A program made the translations under genes and the position numbers. The notes under the pieces were generated by a model that did no database searches, was not told the DNA's origin, and worked only from the letters and a program-made list of their open reading frames with translations. This document shows positions 52,643 to 60,910 of a stretch of 64,000 nt of DNA, piece by piece. The stretch's first letter is position 1. Each line of letters opens with the position of its first letter. The DNA is from Amycolatopsis sp. WAC 01376. Its GTDB lineage: Bacteria > Actinomycetota > Actinomycetes > Mycobacteriales > Pseudonocardiaceae. Where the stretch lies: the NCBI RefSeq assembly GCF_003947415.1, contig NZ_QHKL01000001.1, positions 124,001 through 188,000 of the forward strand, written 5' to 3'.

Positions 52643-53589
52643 TGAGCATCGAAACCGTTGCCGGGCCGCAGGACGCGCAGCACGTGCCGCTGTCCGAGGC
52701 GGACAAGCTCCGTCAGGATGCCGAGTCGGCTGCTCAGGTCCGCCGTCTGGCCAACCACCCCGACGTGATCGCGCTGCGGGTGGAGAAGGTCCGCACACAG
52801 ATCGACGTGCTGTTGTGGGTTGGGATCTTCCTCGGTCTCGCGTTCACGATGGTCAACGTCCAGGCTTTCGCCGCCTCCGGTGCGGCCGTGTGGTCGCTGG
52901 CGTGGCTGTCCGCGTGGTTGCTGGATCCGATGGTGTCTCTCGTGCTGGTCGCGGTGCTGCGGGCGGAGCAGATCACCGCCCGGTACCAGGTCCAGACCGG
53001 GCGGTGGGCGCACCGGACGAAGTGGTTCGCGTTCCTGGCCACCTACGTGATGAACACGTGGAAGTCCTGGACCCACTTCGACGTCGCGGGGGTGGCGCTG
53101 CACTCGGTCCCGCCGGTGCTGGTGTTCCTCGCCGCCGAGACCGCGCCCGTCCTGCGGGACAAGCTCACCGAAGCCGTCATGAAGGCCGCCGGGCACGCCT
53201 TCACCGGCGAGGCGAATACGCAGGAGACGGCCCCGGCCGCCGAGGTCACCCCCGCCGTACCCGCCGAGACCCCGGACGCGGACGAGACGGTGCCGACGCC
53301 GGCACTCTCCCCGGCCCCGGCTCCGCGCCGCACCACCCGCAAGGCCAAGGCGCCCGCCAAGCAGGGCCGCAAGCTACGCGCCGATTACCTCGCCGAGGCC
53401 CGCGCCGCATGGGCTCCCGGCATCGAGATCACCCCGGCCTGGGTGCGTGAGGTCTGCCCCGAGGTCTCGCGCGGCACCTCCAAGAACGTCGCCGACGACC
53501 TGATCGCCGAAACCCGCACCGCGCCCACCGTCCTGCCGGTGCCAGCCCCGACCACCACCGCCCGCACCGACTCGGAGGAGGCCGCCTGA
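52642..53589 (+). CDS. DUF2637 membrane protein (spread/transfer type)
   Basis: 315 residues from ATG 52642 (TGATG overlap, GGGGAGG upstream). DUF2637 core: TQIDVLLWVGIFLGLAFTMV, NVQAFAASGAAVWSLAWLSA, WLLDPMVSLVLVAVLRAEQI. A Pro/Ala-rich linker follows at about 190-235, then a basic C-terminal segment resembling a DNA-binding helix pair (YLAEARAAWAPGIEITPAWV). DUF2637 proteins accompany TraB in actinomycete plasmids and AICEs and are thought to be Spd-like membrane components. Confidence 0.88.
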   Translation: MSIETVAGPQDAQHVPLSEADKLRQDAESAAQVRRLANHPDVIALRVEKVRTQIDVLLWVGIFLGLAFTMVNVQAFAASGAAVWSLAWLSAWLLDPMVSLVLVAVLRAEQITARYQVQTGRWAHRTKWFAFLATYVMNTWKSWTHFDVAGVALHSVPPVLVFLAAETAPVLRDKLTEAVMKAAGHAFTGEANTQETAPAAEVTPAVPAETPDADETVPTPALSPAPAPRRTTRKAKAPAKQGRKLRADYLAEARAAWAPGIEITPAWVREVCPEVSRGTSKNVADDLIAETRTAPTVLPVPAPTTTARTDSEEAA

Positions 53590-55853
53590 TGTCCACCACC
53601 GCCGACCACACCCCCGCATCCGCGAACGGCCCCGAACCCGAGAGGGACACAACGGTGAACACGCCCAACCCGACCCCGGACACCACCTCTGACGAACGCC
53701 CGGACGGCCGCGTCGTGAACGGCAACGTGGTGGAGTTCAAGCCGGGCACCGCCCACGCCCCGGAGGAGATCCCGGCCCCGCGCGACACCGCCGCCGTGGT
53801 CCGCTCGGACGTCGTCGACGCGGAGATCGTGGACGAGTCCGAGCCCGCCACCTCCACGGTGAAGGTGGACCCCAAGGATGTGAAGAAGTCCTGGTGGGAG
53901 ACCGTGTCCGACGCCAAGGCCCGGCCGCTGGTCGCGTCCTGGCTGCTCTCGGCCGAGGAGTTCAAGTCCCGCGCGAAGTTCCTCGTGCAGCTCGCCGGAC
54001 ACCAGACCGCGTTCCACGCGCTGCGGGTGCCCGTGTACGTCCCGAGCGCGTTACTCAAGGCGCCGGGCGCGCTGTGCCGGGGCACCGTTCGTGTACACCG
54101 CTGGGTGTTCGACGCGGAGTCGAAGCCGGTGCGCATGGACGCCCGGGATCGGGCCGACGTGAACGAGTACATGAGGTTGCGCGAGGCCCGCAACGAGACC
54201 GTTCGCCGCCGGTCCGCGCCGGTGATGGTCGGGGTGCTCATCCTCATCGGGATCGTGTACCTGGCCATCACCTATGTCACGCCGTTCTGGAACTGGACCA
54301 TCCTCATCACCGCCATGACGTTGGTGGGCTGGTTCGGGGCGCCGAAGGACAAGCCCGTGGCCGGACGTGCGGTGGACAGCGCGAAGGCGCCGAAGCTCAC
54401 GTCGTCGATGATCGAGGACGCTCTTGGGGCGCTGGGTATCGCGGGGATCAACCAGGCCCTCGCGAAGGGCAAGGGCATCGGATTCCCCTCGCCGATCGTG
54501 CGCGACGGCCCCGGATGGCGCGCGGATATCGACCTGCCGCCGGGCGTCACGGCCGGGGACGTCATCGACCGCCGTGAACGGCTCTCCTCTGGCCTGCGTC
54601 GTCAGCTTGGGTGCGTGTGGCCCGAGGGTGACCCGACCATCCACGAAGGCCGCCTGATCATCTGGGTCGGGGATAAGGACATGTCCACCACCAAGCAGGC
54701 CCCGTGGCCGCTCGCCAAGCCGGGCGCGACGGTGGACCTGTTCAAGCCGCAACCGTTCGGCACGGACCAGCGCGGCCGGTGGGTGCCCATCACCCTCATG
54801 TTCGCCTCCGGGGCCATCGGCGCCATCCCTCGCATGGGCAAAACCGTGTCCCTGCGCGAAATCCTGCTCATCGCCGCCCTCGACCCGCGTTCGGTGATCT
54901 ACGCCTACGACCTCAAGGGCACCGGCGACCTGTCCGCTCTGGCGCAGGTCTGCCACGGCTACGGCGTCGGCGACGACCCCGAGGACATCGAAACCGCCGT
55001 CGTCGAACTCCGTGCCCTGCGGGAGGAACTGCGCCGCCGCGCGAAGGTGATCCGGAACCTCCCGGAGGACGTGTGCCCGGACAACAAGGTCACCCCCGCG
55101 TTGGCGTCCCGGAAGGATCTGGGGTTGGCGCCGATCATCATCGGGGTGGACGAGTGTCAGGTGTGGTTCGAGCACCCTGAGCACGGCGACGAACTCAAGG
55201 AAATCGCGACTGACCTCGTGAAACGTGGTCCCGCGCTGGGTATCGGGCTGTTCCTCGCCACGCAGCGACCGGACGCGAAGGCCATCCCGACCGACATTTC
55301 GGCGAACCTGTCCATCCGTTACTGCCTGAAAGTCATGGGGCAGACCGAAAACGACATGGTCCTGGGCACTTCGCAGTACAAGAACGGCATCCGCGCGACC
55401 ACCTTTGCCTGGTCCGACAAGGGGATCGGCTACCTGCGCGGCGAAGGATCGGACGCGCAGATCACCCGGTCCGTCTACCAGGACGGGCCGACCGCCAAGC
55501 GTATCGCTGCCGGTGCCCGCAAGCAGCGCGAAGCCCTGGGCAACATCACTGGCTACGCCGCCGGGGAGGAAGTCGACCTGGAGACCGCCCGCCTGGACAC
55601 CCTCGCCGACGTCCTGAGCGTGTTCGAGAAGGGCGAGGAGAAGCTCTGGTCCGATGTGATCGTGTCCCGGCTCGCCGAGCTGCGCCCGTCGACCTACGGG
55701 AAGTGGAACCCGGCCGCCCTGGCCACCGCACTCAAGCCGGACGGGGTGAAGCCTGGACAGGTGTGGGCCACCGACCCCGAAACCGGCAAGGGCAGCAACC
55801 GCAACGGCTACACCCGCGACGCCCTCACCAAGGCCCGCGATAACCGAAAGTAG
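53589..55853 (+). CDS. FtsK/SpoIIIE-like DNA translocase TraB (conjugal transfer)
   Basis: 754 residues. Disordered N-terminus, two membrane helices at about 218-255 (VMVGVLILIGIVYLAITYVT, WTILITAMTLVGWFG), then the FtsK ATPase with Walker A IPRMGKT (414-419) and Walker B PIIIGVDECQVWF, and a C-terminal winged-helix-like part. It is the sole motor needed for double-stranded DNA transfer between hyphae in this element type. ATG at 53589 overlaps the previous stop. The adjacent CTAG-rich region may be its DNA target (clt). Confidence 0.93.
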   Translation: MSTTADHTPASANGPEPERDTTVNTPNPTPDTTSDERPDGRVVNGNVVEFKPGTAHAPEEIPAPRDTAAVVRSDVVDAEIVDESEPATSTVKVDPKDVKKSWWETVSDAKARPLVASWLLSAEEFKSRAKFLVQLAGHQTAFHALRVPVYVPSALLKAPGALCRGTVRVHRWVFDAESKPVRMDARDRADVNEYMRLREARNETVRRRSAPVMVGVLILIGIVYLAITYVTPFWNWTILITAMTLVGWFGAPKDKPVAGRAVDSAKAPKLTSSMIEDALGALGIAGINQALAKGKGIGFPSPIVRDGPGWRADIDLPPGVTAGDVIDRRERLSSGLRRQLGCVWPEGDPTIHEGRLIIWVGDKDMSTTKQAPWPLAKPGATVDLFKPQPFGTDQRGRWVPITLMFASGAIGAIPRMGKTVSLREILLIAALDPRSVIYAYDLKGTGDLSALAQVCHGYGVGDDPEDIETAVVELRALREELRRRAKVIRNLPEDVCPDNKVTPALASRKDLGLAPIIIGVDECQVWFEHPEHGDELKEIATDLVKRGPALGIGLFLATQRPDAKAIPTDISANLSIRYCLKVMGQTENDMVLGTSQYKNGIRATTFAWSDKGIGYLRGEGSDAQITRSVYQDGPTAKRIAAGARKQREALGNITGYAAGEEVDLETARLDTLADVLSVFEKGEEKLWSDVIVSRLAELRPSTYGKWNPAALATALKPDGVKPGQVWATDPETGKGSNRNGYTRDALTKARDNRK

Positions 55854-56040
55854 TCGGCGAGTGGAGCTAGGGGCGCTCCGCGCTCTAGACCGGAGCGCCC
55901 CTAGACCTAGACCCCCACTCTAGAACCCCGCGAACTTCTGACCAGGACTCTAGGGACCTAGACCACCCCCGCGCCGACCAGCGGAAACCCACGGAAACCC
56001 CGGCTAGCCGCCATCGCCACCGGCCCTAGCCCTAGCTCAA
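55854..56040. repeat. CTAG-rich repeat region after traB, candidate clt
   Basis: Noncoding. It begins with a hairpin CTAGGGGCGCTCC / GGAGCGCCCCTAG (55867-55879, 55892-55904) that could be a terminator. CTAGACC occurs at 55885, 55901, 55907 and 55958, with CTAGAACC at 55920 and CTAGGGACC at 55950. CGGAAACCC occurs twice (55982, 55992), and further CTAG words at 56004, 56026 and 56032. Tandem short repeats next to traB are how TraB recognition (TRS) sites are arranged in clt loci of Streptomyces plasmids. Confidence 0.6.
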
Positions 56041-56085
56041 CGCACCCAAAAAAGACACACACAGTCACCGACGATAGGACACGCT

Positions 56086-56718
56086 TTGACCACGCACACC
56101 ACCGGCCGCGCCATGTTCGCCGCCGTCCCGCTCGCCCTCGTGACGCTGTTCGTCACCGGCTGCGAGGTCCCGGCTGCCACCGGAACCCCCGGCACCCTCG
56201 ACGCCACCACCGTCACCCGGCAGCTCGCCAAGCTCGCCGTGAAGCCCGCCGACACCGGCGCCCACTACAGCCGTGACGACTGGCCCCACTGGGACTCTGT
56301 CGGCAAGGGCTGCAACCGGCGCGAGGACACCCTCAAGACCCAGGGCCGCAACGTCACCACCGGCAAGGGCTGCAAGGTCCTGAGTGGAGAGTGGACCAGC
56401 CGCTACGACGGCGTGAAGGTCACCGACCCCGAAGCCGTCGACATCGACCACATGGTGCCGCTCAAAGAAGCGTCTCGCTCCCACACTCGCGACTGGACCG
56501 AGGCACAGCGGACCCGCTACGCCAACGACCCCAACGTGTTGGTCGCGGTGTCGGCGAAGTCGAACCGCTCGAAGGGTGACCAGGACCCCGCCAAGTGGCT
56601 GCCCGCCAAAGACCGGTGCGGATACGTCGCGCACTGGGTGCGGGTGAAGACCACCTACCGGATGAGCGTCGACCAGGCCGAGCACGACGCGATCGCCGCC
56701 GTCCTCAAGCGCTGCTGA
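56086..56718 (+). CDS. Secreted lipoprotein HNH nuclease (DUF1524-like)
   Basis: 210 residues from TTG 56086 (AGGA upstream). Lipoprotein signal AAVPLALVTLFVTGC with lipobox VTGC. The mature part has the HNH/GmrSD-C pattern EAVDIDHMVPLKEASRSHTR, ANDPNVLVAVSAKSNRSKGD, QDPAKWLPA, with the DH and N...K residues intact. Four cysteines outside the lipobox may pair. Related proteins are secreted nucleases. On a mobile element it may process DNA outside the cell or act on competitors; both are guesses. Confidence 0.85.
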   Translation: MTTHTTGRAMFAAVPLALVTLFVTGCEVPAATGTPGTLDATTVTRQLAKLAVKPADTGAHYSRDDWPHWDSVGKGCNRREDTLKTQGRNVTTGKGCKVLSGEWTSRYDGVKVTDPEAVDIDHMVPLKEASRSHTRDWTEAQRTRYANDPNVLVAVSAKSNRSKGDQDPAKWLPAKDRCGYVAHWVRVKTTYRMSVDQAEHDAIAAVLKRC

Positions 56719-56756
56719 CCGACTGTCCCTGACTGTCCACTGTGGAAGGTAGTTCG

Positions 56757-57629
56757 ATGACCGCGCACGCTGGAAACCCGCTCTTGGACTGGGCGCTGTA
56801 CCTCGCGGGGATGGGATGGGCCGTGTTCCCGCTCGCGCCGGGAACCAAGCGGCAGCCCGTCGTGAAGGACTGGGAGAACCGCGCCACCACCGACCCCCTC
56901 CGTATCCGCCGGTGCTGGTCAGCCGACCGCTTCAACATCGGCGTGGCCACCGGGCCGTCCCGGTTGGTCGTGGTGGACCTGGACATGCCCAAGGATGGCA
57001 GCGGCCCGGACGGCGTGACCGCCCTCGCCGCACTCGCCGCCGAACGCGGCGGACCGATCCCGGACACCTACACCGTGAGCACCCCGTCCGGTGGGCGGCA
57101 CCTGTACTACCTCGCCCCGGCCGGAACCACGCTGCGCAACAGTCAGGGACAACTCACCTCCTGTGTGGACACACGAGCGGGAGGCGGATACGTGGTGGGG
57201 CCGGGGTCGGTGCTCCCCAACGGCGCCTACGACCTCGCCGACGACACCGACCCCGTGGAACTGCCGGGCTGGTTGGTCCAGGTGTGCGCGGAACGGCGCT
57301 CTACGGCCAACTCAGGGCCGCTTGAGATCCGCTCTACGGACACCAGCCGCTACGGGTCCGCTGCACTCGCCGGGGAGTGCGACCGCGTCCGCAACGCCAC
57401 ACCAGGCACCTACAACGAAGTCCTCTCCAGCGCGGCCTACACCATCGGCCGCAAGGTAGGCGCCGGAATCATCGACCACGCCACCGCCCGCGCCGATCTC
57501 ATCGCCGCCGGGGAAACCCTCATCGGCTCCGCCCACTGGCCGCCCAACGCCCGCGAAGTCGTCCGCGTGGTGGACGCCGGGCTGACCGCCGGTGCCCGAA
57601 ACCCTGTCACCCGAGGAAAGGCCGCCTGA
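56757..57629 (+). CDS. Bifunctional DNA primase/polymerase (prim-pol replication protein)
   Basis: 290 residues from ATG 56757 (GGAAGG eight bases upstream; GTG 56742 also open). AEP/prim-pol fold: WALYLAGMGWAVFPLAPGTK, catalytic Asp74 and Asp76 in VVVDLDMPKDG, VSTPSGGRHLYYLAPAGTTL with the catalytic His, and DTRAGGGYVVGPGSVLPNGA. It is the replication initiator class used by many AICEs. Coupled to the DUF3631 protein by TGATG. Confidence 0.92.
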   Translation: MTAHAGNPLLDWALYLAGMGWAVFPLAPGTKRQPVVKDWENRATTDPLRIRRCWSADRFNIGVATGPSRLVVVDLDMPKDGSGPDGVTALAALAAERGGPIPDTYTVSTPSGGRHLYYLAPAGTTLRNSQGQLTSCVDTRAGGGYVVGPGSVLPNGAYDLADDTDPVELPGWLVQVCAERRSTANSGPLEIRSTDTSRYGSAALAGECDRVRNATPGTYNEVLSSAAYTIGRKVGAGIIDHATARADLIAAGETLIGSAHWPPNAREVVRVVDAGLTAGARNPVTRGKAA

Positions 57630-58783
57630 TGACCGTGCCCGCCCTGCGGGTGGTGTCGCCTCCCCGTGAGCCGACCGCCACGTCCGCCGATGGCGCCGAA
57701 GTCCTGGATCAGATCGGAGAGTTCGTGTCCCGCTTCAACGTCTTCCCGTCCGAGCACTGCGCCCCGATGCTCGCGCTCTGGTACGCCCACACCCACGCCG
57801 CCGAGCACTTCTACATCACCCCGCGGCTTATCCTCTCCTCCGCCGAGCCCGGTAGCGGGAAGACCCGCGTTCTGGAGGTCGCGCAGTACCTCGTGGCCTC
57901 ACCGGAGATGACGTTGTCCGCCTCACCGGCCGCGCTGTTCCGGCTCGTGTCCGCCGCACCGATCACGATCCTGTTCGATGAGGTGGACGCCATCTTCAAC
58001 CCGAAGAACACCGGCAACACCGAGGACCTGCGCGCGCTGCTCAACGCCGGATACAAGCGGTCGGCGACGATCCCGCGCTGTGTCGGCGACGCCAAGGCCA
58101 TGGCAGTGCAGCGGTTCAAGGTCTACGCCCCCGCTGCTTTGGCCGGCATAGCTGGGCACATGCCCGACACCATCACCACCCGCGCCATCACCGTCCACAT
58201 GCGTCGCCGCGCACCGGGCGAAACCGTCGAACCCTTCAAGACCCGCCGCATCGAGTCCGAGGCCGAACCCCTGCGGGACCGGCTCGCCGACTGGGTTCGC
58301 AGCGTCGCCGAACAGGTCGGCGAGGCCGAACCCGAGATGCCCGACGGCGTCACTGACCGCTCCGCCGAAATCTGGGAACCGCTGCTTGCCCTAGCCGACG
58401 CCGCCGGAGGCGACTGGCCGGAGAAAGCCCGCGAAGCCTGCAAACATTTCGTGGCCAACAACAACCCGCGCGCCGGAAGCATCGGAACCCGCCTGCTCGC
58501 AGACCTCCGCGATGTCTTCACCGCGCACCAGGCCGAACGGCTGCCCACCACCGTCATCCTCGAATCCCTCCACGCGATGGAGGAAGGCCCCTGGGCCGAC
58601 TACTACGGCAAGCCGTTCGACGCCCGCCACCTGTCCAAGGAACTCGGCAGGTACGGGGTGGAAGTCCACGCGTTCAAGCACAACGGCACCACCGCCAAGG
58701 GCTACCGCACCACCGGAGAAACCGGCCTTGCCGACGCCTGGACCCGCTACCTCCCACCGCCCGAAACCGGGGATTCCCGGTAA
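57629..58783 (+). CDS. DUF3631 protein, P-loop replication partner
   Basis: 384 residues from ATG 57629. Walker A SSAEPGSGKTRVLEVAQYL at about 68-86, Walker B ITILFDEVDAIFN, and sensor-like VYAPAALAGIAGHMPDTITT. The C-terminal DUF3631 part has FDARHLSKELGRYGVEVHAF. With the prim-pol it likely forms the replication pair, giving helicase-type activity. The TAA stop lies inside the first GGTAAC of the iteron array. Confidence 0.9.
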   Translation: MTVPALRVVSPPREPTATSADGAEVLDQIGEFVSRFNVFPSEHCAPMLALWYAHTHAAEHFYITPRLILSSAEPGSGKTRVLEVAQYLVASPEMTLSASPAALFRLVSAAPITILFDEVDAIFNPKNTGNTEDLRALLNAGYKRSATIPRCVGDAKAMAVQRFKVYAPAALAGIAGHMPDTITTRAITVHMRRRAPGETVEPFKTRRIESEAEPLRDRLADWVRSVAEQVGEAEPEMPDGVTDRSAEIWEPLLALADAAGGDWPEKAREACKHFVANNNPRAGSIGTRLLADLRDVFTAHQAERLPTTVILESLHAMEEGPWADYYGKPFDARHLSKELGRYGVEVHAFKHNGTTAKGYRTTGETGLADAWTRYLPPPETGDSR

Positions 58784-58933
58784 CTGCGGTAACCCCGGTA
58801 ACCGTGCAGGTCAGACGGTTACCGAGCCGAAATCGCTGCGGTAACTGCGGTAACCCGGTTACCGAGGTTACCGAGCCGAAAATCCCTCGGTAACCGTCTG
58901 ACCAGCGAAGTTACCGAGGTTACCGCAGTTACC
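58779..58933. repeat. GGTAAC/GTTACC iteron array, candidate replication origin
   Basis: Twelve copies of GGTAAC or its complement GTTACC in 155 bp (58779, 58788, 58797, 58818, 58840, 58849, 58858, 58867, 58889, 58910, 58919, 58928). It also holds a perfect 17-bp inverted repeat GGTCAGACGGTTACCGA / TCGGTAACCGTCTGACC (58809-58825, 58887-58903), and a direct repeat GTTACCGAGCCGAAA (58818, 58867). It lies between the replication genes and xis-int, the expected place for an origin or an Xis/Rep binding region. Confidence 0.8.
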
Positions 58934-59022
58934 GACAACACCCGCTCAAGCCGTCAAGGAGACCGCCATGCACGTCGCGCACGCCACCACCACGCACCGC
59001 CGCGCGAGGAGAACCCGCCACC

Positions 59023-59211
59023 ATGGCCACCACGAACTGGCTCACAGTCGCCGAATTCTGCGCCGAAATGAAGATCTCACGCCGGACATTCCAGCAATGG
59101 CGCGCCACCGGGCGCGGACCTAGCTGCCTGAAACTTCCGAACGGCGACCTCCGTATCCGCCGTTCTGAATACGAACGCTTTCTGGACCTGTGCGAGGAGG
59201 CTGCCGCCTGA
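59023..59211 (+). CDS. xis: Excisionase (MerR-like HTH)
   Basis: 62 residues. HTH_17/excisionase type: NWLTVAEFCAEMKISRRTFQ, QWRATGRGPSCLKLPNGDLR, IRRSEYERFLDLCEEAAA. Binds element DNA to steer the integrase toward excision. ATG at 59023. Its stop overlaps the integrase start by one base, so both are made together. The GGTAAC array begins about 240 bp upstream. Confidence 0.92.
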   Translation: MATTNWLTVAEFCAEMKISRRTFQQWRATGRGPSCLKLPNGDLRIRRSEYERFLDLCEEAAA

Positions 59212-60578
59212 TGGCGACTACACATGACGTCCGCATCTGGAAACTCGAAAAGTACGAGGGGAAGCAAAAGACAACCTATCGAGTTCGCTGGGTTGTCGAC
59301 GGCGAACGATTCGGCGAAAGCTTCGAAACCCTCGCACTCGCGGACAGTTTCCGCTCCAAGCTGCTCACGGCCGCCCGTGAGGGTGAGGCGTTCGACACCG
59401 AGAGTGCACTACCGGTCTCAATGCTTCGCGCGACCGAGGTCAAGTCTTGGTTCACGTTCGCGTGCGAGTACGCAGACATGAAGTGGCCGGAATCGTCGCC
59501 CAAGTACCGCGCTTCTCTCGCAGAGTCCCTGATGACCATCACGGTTCCCATGCTCAAGGGGAAGCCGCCGTGCGATCCCAAGACCCTGCGAAAGGCCCTC
59601 AAGACCGCCTTCAACCTGAACACCCGGAACGCTCCTCAAACCGACGAAGTCCGACAGGCTCTCTCGTTCGCTGCGAAGGCGAGCCGCAACGTTGGCGAGT
59701 TGGCGAATGCGGACACGCTGCGCACTGTTCTACGCGCCCTGGATCTCAAGCTGGACGGAAAGAAGGCAGCGACCAACACCGTTCGACTTCGCCGCGTCGC
59801 CCTCGGAAACGCCATCGAGTACGCAATGTCGCCCGAACAAAAGCTTCTGACGGCGAATCCGGTTGAGGACGTGAAGATGAAGAAACGAAAGTTCGTCGTC
59901 CATGAGGTGGACCCGAAATCCGTCGTGAATCCGATTCAGGGGCGAATGCTGCTCAAAGCAGTCGGCACGATCGGGAAGCAGGGGCCGCCCCTGGTCGCGT
60001 TCTACGGGCTGATGTACTACGCCGCTCTCCGGCCGGAGGAGGTAGCGAACCTGAACAAGGCTGACCTGTCCCTCCCCAAGGAAGGGTGGGGAGATCTGCT
60101 CCTCAGGAGGGCGCGCCCGGAGATCGGGCAGGAATGGACGGACTCCGGCGAGGCATCCGAAGAGGGGCCGCTCAAGCACCGGGCCGAAGAGGAGGAGCGG
60201 ACGGTGCCGTGCCCACCTCAACTCACAGCCCTACTCCACGAGCACCTACGCCAGTTCGGGACCGCGCCGGACGGCAGGCTGTTCCGAGGAGCCCGCGACG
60301 GCGGCCGCGTCGGCAGCTCGGTCTACGGCCGAGTGTGGGCTACGGCACGCGAGAGGGTTTTCACGGCTGAGGTGGCCGCTGGACCGCTGGGGAAGCGTCC
60401 CTACGACCTTCGCCACGCTGCGGTGTCGACGTGGCTCAACGGCGGTGTGGAGCCCACGCGGGTGGCCAAGTGGGCGGGACACAGTCTCTCTGTCCTGCTG
60501 AGGGTCTACGCGAAGTGCCTCGACGGCGGAGAGCAGGCCGCCCGAGACCGCGTGACCAGGGCTCTTGGTGGCGAGTAG
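59211..60578 (+). CDS. int: Tyrosine-type site-specific integrase
   Basis: 455 residues from ATG 59211. N-terminal arm-binding part (VRWVVDGERFGESFETLALA), core-binding domain, and catalytic domain with Arg274 in AALRPEEVANL, box II RPYDLRHAAVSTWLNGG (Tyr replaces the first His of HxLRH, as in many actinobacterial integrases), GHS in WAGHSLSVLLRVYAKC with nucleophile Tyr. It recombines attP with the tRNA-Tyr attB. Adjacent to attR. Confidence 0.95.
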   Translation: MATTHDVRIWKLEKYEGKQKTTYRVRWVVDGERFGESFETLALADSFRSKLLTAAREGEAFDTESALPVSMLRATEVKSWFTFACEYADMKWPESSPKYRASLAESLMTITVPMLKGKPPCDPKTLRKALKTAFNLNTRNAPQTDEVRQALSFAAKASRNVGELANADTLRTVLRALDLKLDGKKAATNTVRLRRVALGNAIEYAMSPEQKLLTANPVEDVKMKKRKFVVHEVDPKSVVNPIQGRMLLKAVGTIGKQGPPLVAFYGLMYYAALRPEEVANLNKADLSLPKEGWGDLLLRRARPEIGQEWTDSGEASEEGPLKHRAEEEERTVPCPPQLTALLHEHLRQFGTAPDGRLFRGARDGGRVGSSVYGRVWATARERVFTAEVAAGPLGKRPYDLRHAAVSTWLNGGVEPTRVAKWAGHSLSVLLRVYAKCLDGGEQAARDRVTRALGGE

Positions 60579-60587
60579 GCCCCGGGG

Positions 60588-60606
60588 AGCTTTGGGGCGT
60601 ATTTGG
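60588..60606. repeat. Candidate integrase arm site, right
   Basis: AGCTTTGGGGCGTATTTGG, same sequence and orientation as 46846-46864, 98 bp inside attR. The TTTGGGGCG word is repeated within it (followed by GGGGCGG). Confidence 0.6.
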
Positions 60607-60656
60607 GGCGGACAGCCGCCTACAGCCGCGCAGTGCTGCACACAACTGCACATAAC

Positions 60657-60702
60657 AAGATCGGCCCCCTGACCTGGTTTCGCAGGTCAGGGGGCCGATC
60701 TT
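60657..60702 (-). terminator. Element-supplied terminator for tRNA-Tyr
   Basis: Perfect 20-bp stem, arms at 60657-60676 and 60683-60702 (AAGATCGGCCCCCTGACCTG and its complement), 6-nt loop. It is immediately downstream of the restored tRNA on the minus strand and also downstream of int on the plus strand. Confidence 0.9.
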
Positions 60703-60704
60703 GC

Positions 60705-60759
60705 TGGTGTGGCGAGTGAGGGATTCGAACCCCCGAAGGCTGTGCCGTCTGATTTACAG
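60705..60759. repeat. attR: 55-bp copy within the intact tRNA-Tyr
   Basis: Identical to 46742-46796. The two diverge at the base after (T at 60760, A at 46797) and the base before (C at 60704, T at 46741). Confidence 0.93.
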
Positions 60760-60791
60760 TCAGATCCCTTTGGCCGCTCGGGCAACTCGCC
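60710..60791 (-). tRNA. tRNA-Tyr (GTA anticodon), restored by element insertion
   Basis: 82 nt with a long variable arm (class II). Acceptor GGCGAGT/ACTCGCC, anticodon loop CTGTAAA, T arm GGGTTCGAATCCC, discriminator A. Its 5' half (60760-60791) is chromosomal and the 3' half comes from the element, identical to the original. Confidence 0.97.
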
Positions 60792-60910
60792 GTGGCCGGG
60801 TGTCCCCGGCCGAGACGAAAGAATACCCAATGCCATGGCGGGCCGGTCAACCGGGTTCCGCAGGGCTAGGGTGGAAGCTCCTGACAAGCGAGTACGAGGT
60901 GTGAGAACAC

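Larger units (their letters stand above)
46742..60759. mobile_element. Actinomycete integrative conjugative element (AICE) in tRNA-Tyr
   Basis: About 14 kb bounded by a 55-bp perfect direct repeat (46742-46796 and 60705-60759) that is the 3' part of tRNA-Tyr. It carries int, xis, a prim-pol replication gene, a DUF3631 helicase-like gene, an FtsK-like TraB, DUF2637 and other membrane proteins, and a GntR (KorSA-like) regulator. These are the modules of AICEs, which excise, replicate and transfer double-stranded DNA with TraB alone. The left 2.3 kb is low-GC cargo. All key genes look intact, so it may still be mobile. Confidence 0.93.

Noticed and set aside
51283..53589. A complete Pycsar defence system
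   Set aside because: Only the PycTM-like membrane protein is present. None of the neighbouring genes has a nucleotide-cyclase domain.
58779..58933. CRISPR array
   Set aside because: The repeat words are 6-17 bp with irregular spacing, mixed orientation and no unique spacers; iteron-like is the better reading.
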